60,003 nucleotides of DNA, taken from the NCBI GenBank assembly GCA_020251025.1, contig JADCDI010000040.1, positions 64,714-124,716 on the forward strand, given 5' to 3'. Below the pieces are notes generated by a model. It was not told where the DNA came from. It saw only the letters and a program-made list of their open reading frames with translations, and did no database searches. Shown one piece after another: positions 9,001 through 16,433 of this stretch. The DNA is from Rhodobacter sp. Its GTDB lineage: Bacteria; Pseudomonadota; Alphaproteobacteria; Rhodobacterales; Rhodobacteraceae. The number at the start of each line of letters is the position of its first letter. The first letter of the stretch is position 1. The translations under genes were made by a program, and so were the position numbers.

Positions 9001-9968
9001 TTGAGGCGCGTCCCTTTGTGGCGCCCTATACGGCCCCTGCGCCGGTTCACCCGCTGTTTCTTGATTTGCCGCTGCTTAGCGGGGCGGAGGTGCCAGATGC
9101 CCCGCATGTGGCCGTGGGGGCGCTGCCCTGGCCCGGGCCTGTGGCGGTGTGGAGTTCGGCGTCCGACAACGGCTATGCCCTGAACCGGCTTGTGATGGTG
9201 CCGGCAACCTTTGGCGTCACCGAGACAGCGCTTGCACCGGCACGTTCGGGCCTGATTTCCCGCGGTGCGGCCTTGCGTGTTCGCCTGTCTGGCGGGACAC
9301 TCAGCTCAACCGACCTGGCGGGGATGCTGAACGGGGCGAATGCCGCCGCCGTCGGCACCGGCGCGGCAGGAGCCTGGGAGGTGGTGCAGTTCACCGGGGC
9401 CGATCTGGTTGCGCCCCAGGTTTATGAGCTGACCGGCCTGCTGCGCGGGCAGGCGGGGACGGAAGAAGGAATGCCGTCACTTTTGCCGGCGGGCAGTGTC
9501 TTTGTGCTTCTGGACCGGGCACCGGTACAGATTGCCCTGTCGCAGGCGGCGCGCGGTCTGGACAGGCACTACAGGATCGGCGCGGCGGAGCGCAGTTACG
9601 ATGATGCATCGACGGTTCATCGCATCATCGCCTTTGAGGGTGTGGGCTTGCGCCCCTATCGGCCGGTGCATCTGCGCATCGCGGGCAATGCCGGGGGGGA
9701 CCGGTCGGTGACGTGGATCCGCAGGACAAGGATCGACGGGGATGGATGGCGTATCGGCGAGGTTCCGCTGGGCGAAGACCGCGAAACCTATCTTGTTCAG
9801 GTCTTGTCGGGTTCGCTGATCGTCAGGGAAGTGTCGGTGACGGTCCCGAACTGGAATTATCCGGTGTCGCAGCAGGCCGGCGACGGCACTTTGGGCGGTT
9901 TTGTGCTGCGGGTGGCGCAGGTGTCGGACCGCTTCGGCCCCGGTCCTTTCGCGCAGCTTGCGGTGTGA
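6057..9968 (+). CDS. GTA megatron / host-specificity tail tip protein (g15 equivalent)
   Basis: This 1303-residue protein is the RcGTA g15 'megatron', a huge baseplate/tail tip component that contacts the host. It opens with a glycine-rich hydrophobic stretch (GAAVGGSFGGTVLGLSGAVI) seen in homologues. A glycoside-hydrolase TIM-barrel-like domain lies roughly at residues 430-720 (WSEYFGYHD, DNYMPISDWRDGE and PVRFTELGCPAIDKGTNEPN are its landmarks). A phage-tail DUF3584-free, beta-rich C-terminal half follows. The barrel may bind glycans. Length is normal for the family. It closes the GTA block; no clear terminator follows. Confidence 0.93.
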   Translation: MATIILSAVGAAVGGSFGGTVLGLSGAVIGRAVGATLGRVIDQRLMGSGSSVVEVGRVERIRVMGASDGAAIGQVFGRMRVAGQVIWATRFKETVTTTQQESRGGKGNRRNTTVVTESYSYSVSLAIALCEGEILRVGRIWADGNEIVRDRLNMRVHSGSETQLPDAKIAAVEGAGRAPAYRGIAYVVFEDLPLADFGNRVPQFSFEVVRRAQGTMARTMTDIAGSVRAVALIPGTGEYALATSRVHYDNGPGLQRAANMHSPSGQTDMVTSLTQLRQELPRCGAVSLVVSWFGNDLRCASCTVRPKVEQKTTEGTMPWRAGGIGRAEAWQIATLDGRPVYGGTPADQSVIEAIRALRAAGQDVMFYPFVLMEQMAGNSLPDPLTGGTGQPVLPWRGRITLSVAPGRPGSPDRTAAASAEVAAFFGTAQPGHFARNGDRITYSGPESWGYRRFVLHYAHLCAAAGGVEAFCIGSELRSLTQIRGAGDSFPAVAALRQLAADVRGILGPGVKLSYAADWSEYFGYHDASGNVQFHLDPLWADANIDFIGIDNYMPISDWRDGESHADAAWGAIYNLDYLKANIAGGEGFDWFYASAADASAQTRTPILDGLHGEPWVFRPKDLKGWWSSPHHDRVGGVRSAVPTAWVPMSKPVRFTELGCPAIDKGTNEPNRFVDPKSSESLLPRGSTGQRDDLIQMQYLRAMAEFWADGANNPVSPGYGGTMVDMTRAYVWAWDARPFPEFPNLTSAWSDGDNYRLGHWINGRAANLTLAAVVADLCERSGLVGFDVSRLYGLVRGYGVAEVGSARSALQPLALAYGFDAVEREGILGFRMRDGRLTDTLERAMMAVSTEIDGAVELTRAAEAEMTGRVRLGFIDAESNFEVRQAEAIFPDEAALGVAQSELALSLTAAEGRMIVERWLAEARVARDAVRFALPKSALGLGAGDVVAVDGVRYRIDRIEQAEFQQIEAVRVEPAAYRPGTAVEARPFVAPYTAPAPVHPLFLDLPLLSGAEVPDAPHVAVGALPWPGPVAVWSSASDNGYALNRLVMVPATFGVTETALAPARSGLISRGAALRVRLSGGTLSSTDLAGMLNGANAAAVGTGAAGAWEVVQFTGADLVAPQVYELTGLLRGQAGTEEGMPSLLPAGSVFVLLDRAPVQIALSQAARGLDRHYRIGAAERSYDDASTVHRIIAFEGVGLRPYRPVHLRIAGNAGGDRSVTWIRRTRIDGDGWRIGEVPLGEDRETYLVQVLSGSLIVREVSVTVPNWNYPVSQQAGDGTLGGFVLRVAQVSDRFGPGPFAQLAV

Positions 9969-9972
9969 CGGG

Positions 9973-10338
9973 ATGCGTCCGGTGCTGATCGGCGATGTCC
10001 TTGCCGCAGCCCGTGTGCTGTTTGTTCTGGGCGAAGAGGACTGGATCGTCTGCATCGACCGGTTGATCTGGCAGGCGCAGGTGGCCGACCGGTACCGGCG
10101 CCGTCTGGGAAAGCCGCACCCGGCCTGGGGCAATGGAAGCCTGATGGCCGTGACGGGCACCGAGCCCAGGGCAGATGCGGAACCCTTCCTGTCCGATCCG
10201 CGTTGGCTGCGGGCCCTTTGCTGTGTGCTGGACCGGTTGTGCGTTGCGAAGCTTTCTTTTGTCTCGGGCCGCGCCGGGGTATATGGTGAGACGTTGAGAC
10301 AAGGACGGAGGCAGCAACCATGGCCGAAACCAGAGTGA
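9973..10338 (+). CDS. Small conserved protein between GTA block and cysE, function unknown
   Basis: This 121-residue protein starts four bases after the megatron stop and overlaps the cysE start by 19 bp, so it is probably cotranscribed with one of them. Visible segments are MRPVLIGDVLAAARVLF, an RLIWQAQVADRYRRRLGKPH helix and HPAWGNGSLMAV. I recall short Rhodobacteraceae proteins with the same MRPVL.GDV and WGNGSLMA signature (possibly DUF7742), but cannot confirm this. There is no signal peptide or membrane segment. Function is unknown; the location suggests a GTA-linked or merely conserved neighbour. Confidence 0.6.
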   Translation: MRPVLIGDVLAAARVLFVLGEEDWIVCIDRLIWQAQVADRYRRRLGKPHPAWGNGSLMAVTGTEPRADAEPFLSDPRWLRALCCVLDRLCVAKLSFVSGRAGVYGETLRQGRRQQPWPKPE

Positions 10339-11135
10339 AGGTGGCCGCAATCGATCCGGTCTGGCAGCGCATCGGCGAAGAGGCTGTCGAGGCGATCCGG
10401 TCAGAGCCGCTTCTGGGCGGCCTGGTGCATTCGAGCCTTTTGCACCATCCCAGCATGGAGCGGGCACTGGCCTATCGCTTTTCCCTCAAGCTTGCCTCCG
10501 GCGAGATGAGCGAGCAGATCCTGCGCGAAATTGCGGACGAGGCCTATGCATCGGACCCTGATCTGGGGCAAGCCGCGCGGGCGGATCTGGTTGCGGTCTA
10601 TGACCGCGATCCTGCGTGCCACCGCTTCCTGCAGCCGATCCTGTATTTCAAGGGGTATCAGGCCGTCCAGGCCTATCGTGTCGGGCACTGGCTGTGGCGG
10701 GCGGGCCGGATCGATCTGGCCTATTTCGTTCAGATGCGGGTTTCCGAGGTCTTTGGTGTGGACATCCATCCTGCAGCGACCATGGGCCGGGGCATCATGA
10801 TCGATCATGCGCATTCCATCGTGATCGGTGAAACGGCCGTGGTCGGTGACAATGTGTCGATGCTGCATTCGGTGACGCTGGGCGGTACCGGCAAGGAAGA
10901 CGGCGTGCGCCATCCGAAGATCGGAAACGGCGTGCTGATCGGGGCCGGGGCCAAGGTTCTGGGCAACATCGAAATCGGCTATTGCAGCCGGATTGCCGCC
11001 GGTTCCGTGGTGTTGCAGAACGTGCCGCCCTGTTCAACCGTGGCCGGCGTTCCGGCACGGGTTGTGGGCGAAGCCGGATGTGCGCAGCCTTCGGTCACGA
11101 TGGATCATCTGATCCGCGAGCACCTGGGCGAATAG
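10320..11135 (+). CDS. cysE: Serine O-acetyltransferase CysE
   Basis: This 271-residue enzyme transfers acetyl from acetyl-CoA to L-serine, making O-acetylserine for cysteine synthesis in the cytoplasm. The N-terminal helical domain (residues about 1-140) is followed by a left-handed beta-helix of hexapeptide repeats. The active-site region DIHPAATMGRGIMIDHA and VTLGGTGKEDGVRHPKIGNG is diagnostic for CysE. Length is normal. The ATG at 10320 follows an AAGGACGGAGG-like ribosome-binding stretch within the end of the preceding gene. Position beside the GTA cluster is, to my knowledge, a usual Rhodobacterales arrangement. Confidence 0.95.
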   Translation: MAETRVKVAAIDPVWQRIGEEAVEAIRSEPLLGGLVHSSLLHHPSMERALAYRFSLKLASGEMSEQILREIADEAYASDPDLGQAARADLVAVYDRDPACHRFLQPILYFKGYQAVQAYRVGHWLWRAGRIDLAYFVQMRVSEVFGVDIHPAATMGRGIMIDHAHSIVIGETAVVGDNVSMLHSVTLGGTGKEDGVRHPKIGNGVLIGAGAKVLGNIEIGYCSRIAAGSVVLQNVPPCSTVAGVPARVVGEAGCAQPSVTMDHLIREHLGE

Positions 11136-11165
11136 GCCCCTCCGCCGTGGCGGAAGGGCAGGCAT

Positions 11166-12458
11166 TCAGGCCAGCATGGCCACCGGGTTTTCAAGATTTC
11201 CGATGATTGCCTTAAGGAATTCCGCCCCGAGGGCCCCGTCGATCACACGGTGATCGACGGAAAGGGTCATCGACATCACGGTGGCAACGGTGATCGAGCC
11301 ATCCTTGCCTGCGACCGGTGTCTTGAGGCCGGCCCCCACGGCAAGGATCGAGCCATGCGGCGGGTTGATGACGGCATCGAAGTTTTCGATCCCGAACATG
11401 CCCAGGTTTGAAATCGCGAAGCTGCCCCCCTGATACTCGTGCGGTGCCAGCTTGCGGGTGCGGGCGCGGGCCGCAAGGTCTTTCATTTCCGCAGACAGGG
11501 TCGAAATCGACTTCTGATGCGCATCGCGCAGAACGGGCGTGAACAGACCGCCCTCGATGGCAACGGCAACCGCCACATCGGATGGCCTGAGACGGAAGAT
11601 CCGGTCGCCTGCCCAGACAGCGTTCGCATCAGGCACCTGTTGCAGAGCGAGGGCACAGGCCTTGATGATGAAATCGTTGACCGACAGCTTGATGCTGCGG
11701 CTTTCCAGTTGCCTGTTCAGTGTCTCGCGGAAGGCGAGCAGGGCATCCAGTTGCGCCGAGCGGCGCAGATAGAAATGCGGGATCGTCTGCTTTGCCTCGG
11801 TCAGGCGCGCTGCAATTGTCTTGCGCATGCCATCAAGCTCGACAACGTCATAGCTGCGGTCGGCAAAGATGCGGGCGACCGTTTCGGCGGTGGCCCCGGT
11901 GGCAAGCGCGGGCGCGGCAGCCGCAGGGGCCGGTGCCGGGGCGGGCATGGCAGCGGCAACCGGGGCTGCGGCGGGCTTGGACAAAGCTTCGACATCGGCC
12001 TTCACGATCCGGCCATGCGGGCCGGAGCCCTTGACCCCGGCCAGATCAAGGCCCTTTTCCGCCGCGATCCGGCGGGCCAGGGGCGAAGCGAAGACGCGCG
12101 CGCCCTTGGCGGGGGCTGCGGCCGGCACCGCCGAAGCGGTTGCCGCGGGCATCGCTGCTGCGGCGGCCGGCTGCGCCGCCGGGGCTTTTGGGGCCGGGGC
12201 GGCATCAGCGCGTTCGCCGTCTTCCAGCATCATGGCGATGGGGGTGTTCACCTTGACCCCCGCCGTCCCTTCGGCGACGAGGAGTTTGCCGATGATGCCC
12301 TCATCGACCGCCTCGAACTCCATGGTGGCCTTGTCGGTTTCAATCTCGGCCAGAATCTGGCCGGATTTCACCGCATCGCCCGCTTTCACCAGCCATTTTG
12401 CCAGCGTGCCCTCTTCCATGGTCGGCGAAAGCGCGGGCATGAGGATTTCTGTTGCCAT
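11166..12458 (-). CDS. pdhC: Pyruvate dehydrogenase E2, dihydrolipoamide acetyltransferase
   Basis: This 430-residue E2 core protein moves the acetyl group from lipoyl-lysine to CoA. Domains in order: an N-terminal lipoyl domain with the lipoylated lysine in [17 protein letters not shown] (around residue 43); an Ala/Pro-rich linker; a peripheral subunit-binding domain ([20 protein letters not shown], about residues 127-146); a second Ala/Pro linker; and the catalytic acyltransferase domain ending in the [10 protein letters not shown] motif carrying the active His and Asp. It starts 11 bases after pdhB, making it the third gene of the operon. Confidence 0.96.
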   Translation of the reverse strand: MATEILMPALSPTMEEGTLAKWLVKAGDAVKSGQILAEIETDKATMEFEAVDEGIIGKLLVAEGTAGVKVNTPIAMMLEDGERADAAPAPKAPAAQPAAAAAMPAATASAVPAAAPAKGARVFASPLARRIAAEKGLDLAGVKGSGPHGRIVKADVEALSKPAAAPVAAAMPAPAPAPAAAAPALATGATAETVARIFADRSYDVVELDGMRKTIAARLTEAKQTIPHFYLRRSAQLDALLAFRETLNRQLESRSIKLSVNDFIIKACALALQQVPDANAVWAGDRIFRLRPSDVAVAVAIEGGLFTPVLRDAHQKSISTLSAEMKDLAARARTRKLAPHEYQGGSFAISNLGMFGIENFDAVINPPHGSILAVGAGLKTPVAGKDGSITVATVMSMTLSVDHRVIDGALGAEFLKAIIGNLENPVAMLA

Positions 12459-12469
12459 GTCAGCGTTCC

Positions 12470-13843
12470 TTACCGGTAGCAGACGGATTTGACGGCTTCG
12501 ACAACTTCGGCCGTTGTCACAAGCGCCAGCTTTTCAAGATTGGCGGCATAGGGCATGGGCACGTCCTTGCCGGTGCAGTTCAGGACAGGGGCGTCAAGAT
12601 AGTCGAACGCCCGCGTCATGATCGTGGCCGACAGATGGTTGCCGATGGCCCCGACAGGCCAGCCTTCCTCAACCGTGACGCAGCGGTTGGTCTTTTGCAC
12701 GGACGCAAGCACGGTGTCATAATCAATGGGCCGCAGCGTGCGCAGGTCGATCACCTCGGCGCTGATACCATCGTTCGCCAGCCGCTCGGCGGCTTCCAGC
12801 GCATAGGTCATGCCGATGCCGAAGCTGACGATCGTCACATCTGTTCCGTCCCGCCAGACCTTGGCCTTGCCGAAGGGGATGGTAAAGTCATCAAGGATGG
12901 GCACGTCGAAGGATCGTCCGTAAAGAATCTCATTTTCCAGGAAGATCACAGGGTTGGGGTCGCGGATTGCCGCCTTCAGCAGGCCCTTCGCATCGGCGGC
13001 GGAATAGGGCATGGCGACTTTCAGCCCGGGAATCTGCGCGTACCAGGCGGCATAATCCTGGCTGTGCTGGGCACCGACGCGCGCGGCAGCCCCGTTCGGG
13101 CCACGAAAGACGATGGGACAGCCCATCTGCCCGCCCGACATGTACAGCGTCTTGGCGGCAGAATTGATGATCTGGTCAATGGCCTGCATCGAGAAGTTGA
13201 AGGTCATGAATTCCAGCACCGGGTTCAGCCCGCCAAAGGCCGCACCGACGGCAAGGCCGGTAAAGCCGTGTTCGGTGATCGGCGTATCGATGACGCGCTT
13301 TGGCCCGAATTCATCCAGCAGGCCCTGGCTGATCTTGTAGGCGCCCTGATACTCGCCCACTTCCTCGCCCATCAGGAAGACGCGGTCGTTTGACCGCATT
13401 TCTTCGGCCAGGGCTTCGCGCAGCGCTTCGCGCACCGTCATGGTCTTTGTCGGCGTGCCGACGGGCCAATCGGGCGAGGCGGCCTGCGGGGATTTGACAG
13501 GGGCGGGGGCCGCCGGAACAGCTTGCGGCAGCGGCATTGGGGCCGGGGGCTGCTTTGCGGCGGCTGCGCCCCCCGGGGCAGGGGGTGCAGATGCGGCCCC
13601 GCCTTCACCGGCCATTTCTGCGATGGGGGTGTTCACCTTTACGCCCGCGGTGCCTTCGGCAACCAGCAGCTTGCCGATCACACCTTCATCCACCGCTTCG
13701 AATTCCATCGTTGCCTTGTCTGTCTCGATCTCGGCCAGGATTTGGCCCGGTTTCACGGAATCGCCTTCCTTCACCAGCCATCTGGCCAATGTGCCCTCTT
13801 CCATGGTGGGCGAGAGCGCGGGCATAAGTACTTGCGTGGCCAT
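12470..13843 (-). CDS. pdhB: Pyruvate dehydrogenase E1 beta subunit with N-terminal lipoyl domain
   Basis: This 457-residue protein is the beta subunit of the E1 decarboxylase. It carries an extra N-terminal lipoyl domain ([18 protein letters not shown], nearly identical to that of pdhC), then an Ala/Pro linker, then the transketolase pyrimidine-binding domain ([20 protein letters not shown] from about residue 135, [12 protein letters not shown]) and C-terminal domain. The fused lipoyl domain is known from alphaproteobacterial PDH complexes. The near-identity of the two lipoyl domains suggests duplication or gene conversion within the operon. It lies 12 bases after pdhA. Confidence 0.95.
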   Translation of the reverse strand: MATQVLMPALSPTMEEGTLARWLVKEGDSVKPGQILAEIETDKATMEFEAVDEGVIGKLLVAEGTAGVKVNTPIAEMAGEGGAASAPPAPGGAAAAKQPPAPMPLPQAVPAAPAPVKSPQAASPDWPVGTPTKTMTVREALREALAEEMRSNDRVFLMGEEVGEYQGAYKISQGLLDEFGPKRVIDTPITEHGFTGLAVGAAFGGLNPVLEFMTFNFSMQAIDQIINSAAKTLYMSGGQMGCPIVFRGPNGAAARVGAQHSQDYAAWYAQIPGLKVAMPYSAADAKGLLKAAIRDPNPVIFLENEILYGRSFDVPILDDFTIPFGKAKVWRDGTDVTIVSFGIGMTYALEAAERLANDGISAEVIDLRTLRPIDYDTVLASVQKTNRCVTVEEGWPVGAIGNHLSATIMTRAFDYLDAPVLNCTGKDVPMPYAANLEKLALVTTAEVVEAVKSVCYR

Positions 13844-13855
13844 GTCGTTCCCCCC

Positions 13856-14845
13856 TCAGGCGTAGACGTCGGTCCAGAGATCGGACAGGTCCGGCTCCGG
13901 GCTTTGCTTGGCGAATTCTGCCGAATCGTTCACCACCGCCTTGATGTCGCGGTCAATCGCCTTGAGGTCTTCGTCGCTGGCATGGCCCCCCTGCAACAGA
14001 AGCTCGCGCACATGTTCGATTGCGTCCTTCTCGTCGCGCATCTTCTGCACTTCTTCCCGCGTCCGGTACTTGGCCGGGTCCGACATGGAATGCCCGCGGT
14101 AACGGTAGGTCATCATTTCAAGGATATAGGGGCCTTCGCCTGCGCGGCACAGCGCAACAGCCTTCTCGCCGGCCGCCTTCACCGCCAGCACATCCATGCC
14201 GTCAACCGCCTCGCCCTTTATGCCATAAGCGGCACCCCGTTCCCACAGGGTTCTGGAACGGGTGGCGCGCTTCATGCTGGTGCCCATGGCGTATTGGTTG
14301 TTTTCAATCACGAAAACCACCGGAAGGTTCCACAATTCGGCCATGTTGTAGGTCTCATAGACCTGGCCCTGGTTTGCGGCACCGTCCCCGAAATAGGTGA
14401 AGGTGACATTGTCATTGCCAAGATACTTGTCGGCAAAGGCCAGCCCGGCCCCCAGCGGAACCTGGGCGGCGACAATGCCATGACCGCCATAGAAATGCTT
14501 CTCTTTCGAGAACATGTGCATCGATCCGCCCTTGCCGCGGGAATAGCCGCCCGCGCGCCCGGTCAGTTCGGCCATGACGCCCCTGGGGTCCATGCCGCAG
14601 GCCAGCATGTGGCCGTGATCGCGGTAAGAGGTGATGCGTTTGTCCCCTTCCTTCGCGGCAGCCTCAAGGCCAACCACAACGGCCTCCTGCCCGATGTAAA
14701 GGTGACAGAAGCCGCCGATCAGGCCCATTCCGTAAAGCTGGCCCGCCTTTTCTTCGAATCGGCGGATCAGCAGCATTTCGCGGTAGAAATGCAGCAGCTC
14801 GTCTTTGGAAACGTTGGATGTTTCCGGGGGCTTTTTCGCGGCCAT
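13856..14845 (-). CDS. pdhA: Pyruvate dehydrogenase E1 alpha subunit
   Basis: This 329-residue subunit of the thiamine-diphosphate-dependent E1 enzyme decarboxylates pyruvate. The ThDP/Mg binding motif GDGAANQGQVYETYNMA is around residue 174. The loop YRYRGHSMSDPAKYRTREE, which includes the serines phosphorylated in eukaryotes, is present, as is the N-terminal LLIRRFEEKAGQLYGMGLIGGFCHLYIGQEA region (shown in part). It is the first gene of a leftward pdhA-pdhB-pdhC operon. No E3 (lpd) gene lies in the operon. The 1.1 kb upstream is a repeat array. Confidence 0.96.
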   Translation of the reverse strand: MAAKKPPETSNVSKDELLHFYREMLLIRRFEEKAGQLYGMGLIGGFCHLYIGQEAVVVGLEAAAKEGDKRITSYRDHGHMLACGMDPRGVMAELTGRAGGYSRGKGGSMHMFSKEKHFYGGHGIVAAQVPLGAGLAFADKYLGNDNVTFTYFGDGAANQGQVYETYNMAELWNLPVVFVIENNQYAMGTSMKRATRSRTLWERGAAYGIKGEAVDGMDVLAVKAAGEKAVALCRAGEGPYILEMMTYRYRGHSMSDPAKYRTREEVQKMRDEKDAIEHVRELLLQGGHASDEDLKAIDRDIKAVVNDSAEFAKQSPEPDLSDLWTDVYA

Positions 14846-15160
14846 GGTCGGATCCTTGCAGCCAAATGGGATAGTTCAACGTTAAACCATTCCTACAACA
14901 ACGCAGGACCCTGGACCAGAGCAAAAAGAAACGCCGGAGACGGCTGCAGGGTGTCTGGCTGCCACCCGTGTCCGGCAGGTCCGGTTTGCGAGGGGCGGAG
15001 ACACCGTATCATCCAGCCCGGACCCGCCCCGCAATCCCCCGGCGCTGACCCTGTCCTGCCAGCGCGCCCCGTCCGGACCTTGGCAGGCTGCTGAAAAAGT
15101 GCTGTCCGCATGCCTGGAGGGAAACTCTTTCCGGTCCGGGGAAAGGGATTGCACCTGAGG

Positions 15161-15368
15161 GCGGGGAAAACGCAGCGCGCTTCCCCCGCCCGCGCGCGAC
15201 GGTTCCCTGTAGACCGGCAGGTCCGGGACAAACACAGGCCAGCGCCCGACCCGGCGGGCGAGAAGCGCCCGCCGGGGGCGGGGCGGGCGCTGGCCGGGGG
15301 CTTTGGCCCCCCGGCAGAGGTCCTGATCCCGGCGCAGCGCTGTGGCAGGGGCGATGGCCCCTGCCAGA
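15161..15368 (-). repeat. Composite hairpin repeat, copy 1
   Basis: Modules seen on the + strand: a CCCGCCCGCGCG / GTAGACCGGCAGGTCCGGGA segment; an 11-bp stem CCCGGCGGGCG with AGAAG loop at 15250-15276 nested in a larger CCAGCGCCCG...CGGGCGCTGG stem; hairpin B near 15293-15315 (GCCGGGGGC, TTTG loop, with one extra C in the second arm); TCCTGATCCCGGCGCAGCGC; and hairpin A at 15343-15366 (TGGCAGGGGC, loop GATG, GCCCCTGCCA). Strand is given as minus because the array follows the 3' end of the minus-strand gene usg. Confidence 0.85.
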
Positions 15369-15399
15369 GAGACCGGGTATTCGCGAGAACGCCTGTTCG

Positions 15400-15610
15400 G
15401 GCGGGGACAGGAAACGCGACCCGCGGTTCCCCCGCCCGCGCGGGACGTTTCCCTGTAGACCGGCAGGCCCAGGACACACAGAGGCCAGCGCCCGACCCGG
15501 CGGGGGCGAAGCGCCAGCCGTGGGCGCTGCGGGCGCTGGCCGGGGGCTTTGGCCCCCGGCCCGTCCTGATCCCGGCGCAGCGCTTTGGCAGGGGCGATGG
15601 CCCCTGCCAT
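15400..15610 (-). repeat. Composite hairpin repeat, copy 2
   Basis: This copy has the same module order as copy 1: GGGACAGGAAACGCG leader, CCCGCCCGCGCGGGACG, GTAGACCGGCAGGCCC, the CCAGCGCCCG...GGGCGCTGG stem, a perfect hairpin B at 15539-15560 (GCCGGGGGC-TTTG-GCCCCCGGC), GTCCTGATCCCGGCGCAGCGC, and a perfect hairpin A at 15586-15609. Hairpin A starts 243 bp after that of copy 1. Confidence 0.87.
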
Positions 15611-15642
15611 TCAAGCGGGGCAGTGCCTTCGCCAGTTCGGGC

Positions 15643-15895
15643 GGGACCAGGAAACGCATCGAGTTTCCCCGCCCGCGCGGGACGGTGCCCCGTAGAGCGG
15701 CAGGTCCGGGAGAAGCAGAGGCCAGCGCCCGACCCGGCGGGTGCGAGGCGCCCGCCGGGGGGGGGCGGGCGCTGGCCGGGGGCGGGGCGGGCGCCCACCA
15801 GAGGCGGGGCGGGCGCTGGCCGGGGGCTTTGGCCCCCGGCCCGTCCTGATCCCGGCGGGACGCTCTGGCAGGGGCGATGGCCCCTGCCAGGATGC
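15643..15895 (-). repeat. Composite hairpin repeat, copy 3 (with internal expansion)
   Basis: Same modules as copies 1 and 2, with hairpin B at 15819-15840 and hairpin A at 15866-15889, both perfect. It is about 40-50 bp longer because the segment around GGCGGGGCGGGCGC is duplicated at 15765-15820. The copy ends about 75 bp from the usg stop codon. Confidence 0.87.
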
Positions 15896-15971
15896 GCAAG
15901 ACGCACAGACGCAAGACGATCCCGCCTTACGGTCAACCAGCCCCTGCGGTGCCTTCGTCTTCAGCCGCCTC

Positions 15972-16241
15972 TCAGTGCAGGCGGAACTCTCCCACCATGT
16001 TGCGCCACTCTCCCGGTGCGATCAGCTTGCGGTGGGTGAACCGCACCGAATGCAGCGGACCTTCGATCTTTTCCTGCCAGAACTCGATGAATCTGAAAAG
16101 CTGGGGATAGTCTGGTGCCAGATCATAGTCCTGCCAGACAAAGCTGTTGATCACATTGCGATAATCCGGAATGCGGTAGAACAGCTCGGCCGTGGTCAGC
16201 CCATAGCCCTTCAGCATCAACTCGGTCTCTTGTCCACCCAT
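15972..16241 (-). CDS. usg: Usg family protein
   Basis: This 89-residue protein belongs to the small Usg family, named for its position near tryptophan synthase genes in other species; its biochemical role is unknown. The conserved core is nearly the whole protein: LMLKGYGLTTAELFYRIPDY, then FVWQDYDLAPDYPQLFRFIE, then IEGPLHSVRFTHRKLIAPGE. Start: the ATG at 16241 has AGAGG upstream and matches the family N-terminus; an ATG 20 codons earlier would add an unrelated basic stretch. It diverges from gyrA. Confidence 0.9.
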   Translation of the reverse strand: MGGQETELMLKGYGLTTAELFYRIPDYRNVINSFVWQDYDLAPDYPQLFRFIEFWQEKIEGPLHSVRFTHRKLIAPGEWRNMVGEFRLH

Positions 16242-16360
16242 CTTCGTGCCTCTGTCGAGTCGTCCTTTGACGGATGATGCCACAGGCGGAATAATTTTCA
16301 ATTAAAACAGTCTGTTGGCACTCATGGCGGCTGGCTGCCAAGACAGGCGGGCGCCCGGCA

Positions 16361-16390
16361 TTGCGCCCCGCATCCGCGATAGGCTATACT
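16361..16390 (+). promoter_or_regulatory. Likely sigma-70 promoter of gyrA
   Basis: TTGCGC (16361-16366) is followed by CTATAC at 16384-16389 with 17-base spacing, or TATACT at 16385-16390 with 18. The predicted transcript would start near 16397, about 37 bases before the gyrA GTG. An AT-rich patch (AATAATTTTCAATTAAAA) lies further up between usg and gyrA. Confidence 0.5.
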
Positions 16391-16433
16391 AAGGGCGGCA
16401 GGATGTGGCAGAATTGCATGAAAGAGCGTTCAC

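Larger units (their letters stand above)
2..9968 (+). other. Gene transfer agent structural gene cluster (RcGTA g5 to g15 equivalents)
   Basis: Twelve consecutive + strand genes follow the order known for the Rhodobacter capsulatus GTA: capsid, two head-tail connectors, tail terminator, tail tube, two small tail genes, tape measure, distal tail protein, hub, peptidase and megatron. Most neighbours overlap by 1 to 44 bp or lie within a few bases, so they are probably one operon. The very short tape measure protein (218 residues), the DUF2460/DUF2163/NlpC/megatron order and the absence of integrase, lysis or replication genes separate a domesticated GTA from a prophage. The terminase, portal and protease genes (g1 to g4) should lie left of the window. 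No frameshift is visible. Confidence 0.93.
14846..15971. other. Gene-free 1.1 kb between usg and pdhA, filled largely by repeats
   Basis: This stretch holds no credible gene. Bases 14846-15110 are the pdhA leader and probable promoter region, where I could not define a convincing -35/-10 pair. Bases 15110-15895 are three tandem-like copies of a GC-rich composite hairpin repeat. Long reading frames cross the repeats on both strands, but their translations are periodic, Pro/Gly/Ala/Arg-rich and differ completely by frame, as expected for structured GC-rich DNA. Confidence 0.8.

Noticed and set aside
2-9968. An active prophage instead of a GTA
   Set aside because: Gene content and order, short tape measure protein and absence of integrase, lysis or replication genes match RcGTA-type domesticated clusters; only the left side outside the window could change this.
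15079-15110. GGCTGCTGAAAAAGTGCTGTCC as an insertion-sequence end
   Set aside because: It vaguely recalls some IS terminal repeats, but I find no matching inverted partner, target duplication or transposase remnant in the gap.
14893-16039. Several frames of 240 to 350 codons on both strands across the usg-pdhA gap
   Set aside because: Their translations are periodic, follow the repeat units, are rich in Pro/Gly/Ala/Arg and exist in many frames at once; the DNA is a hairpin repeat array, not coding.
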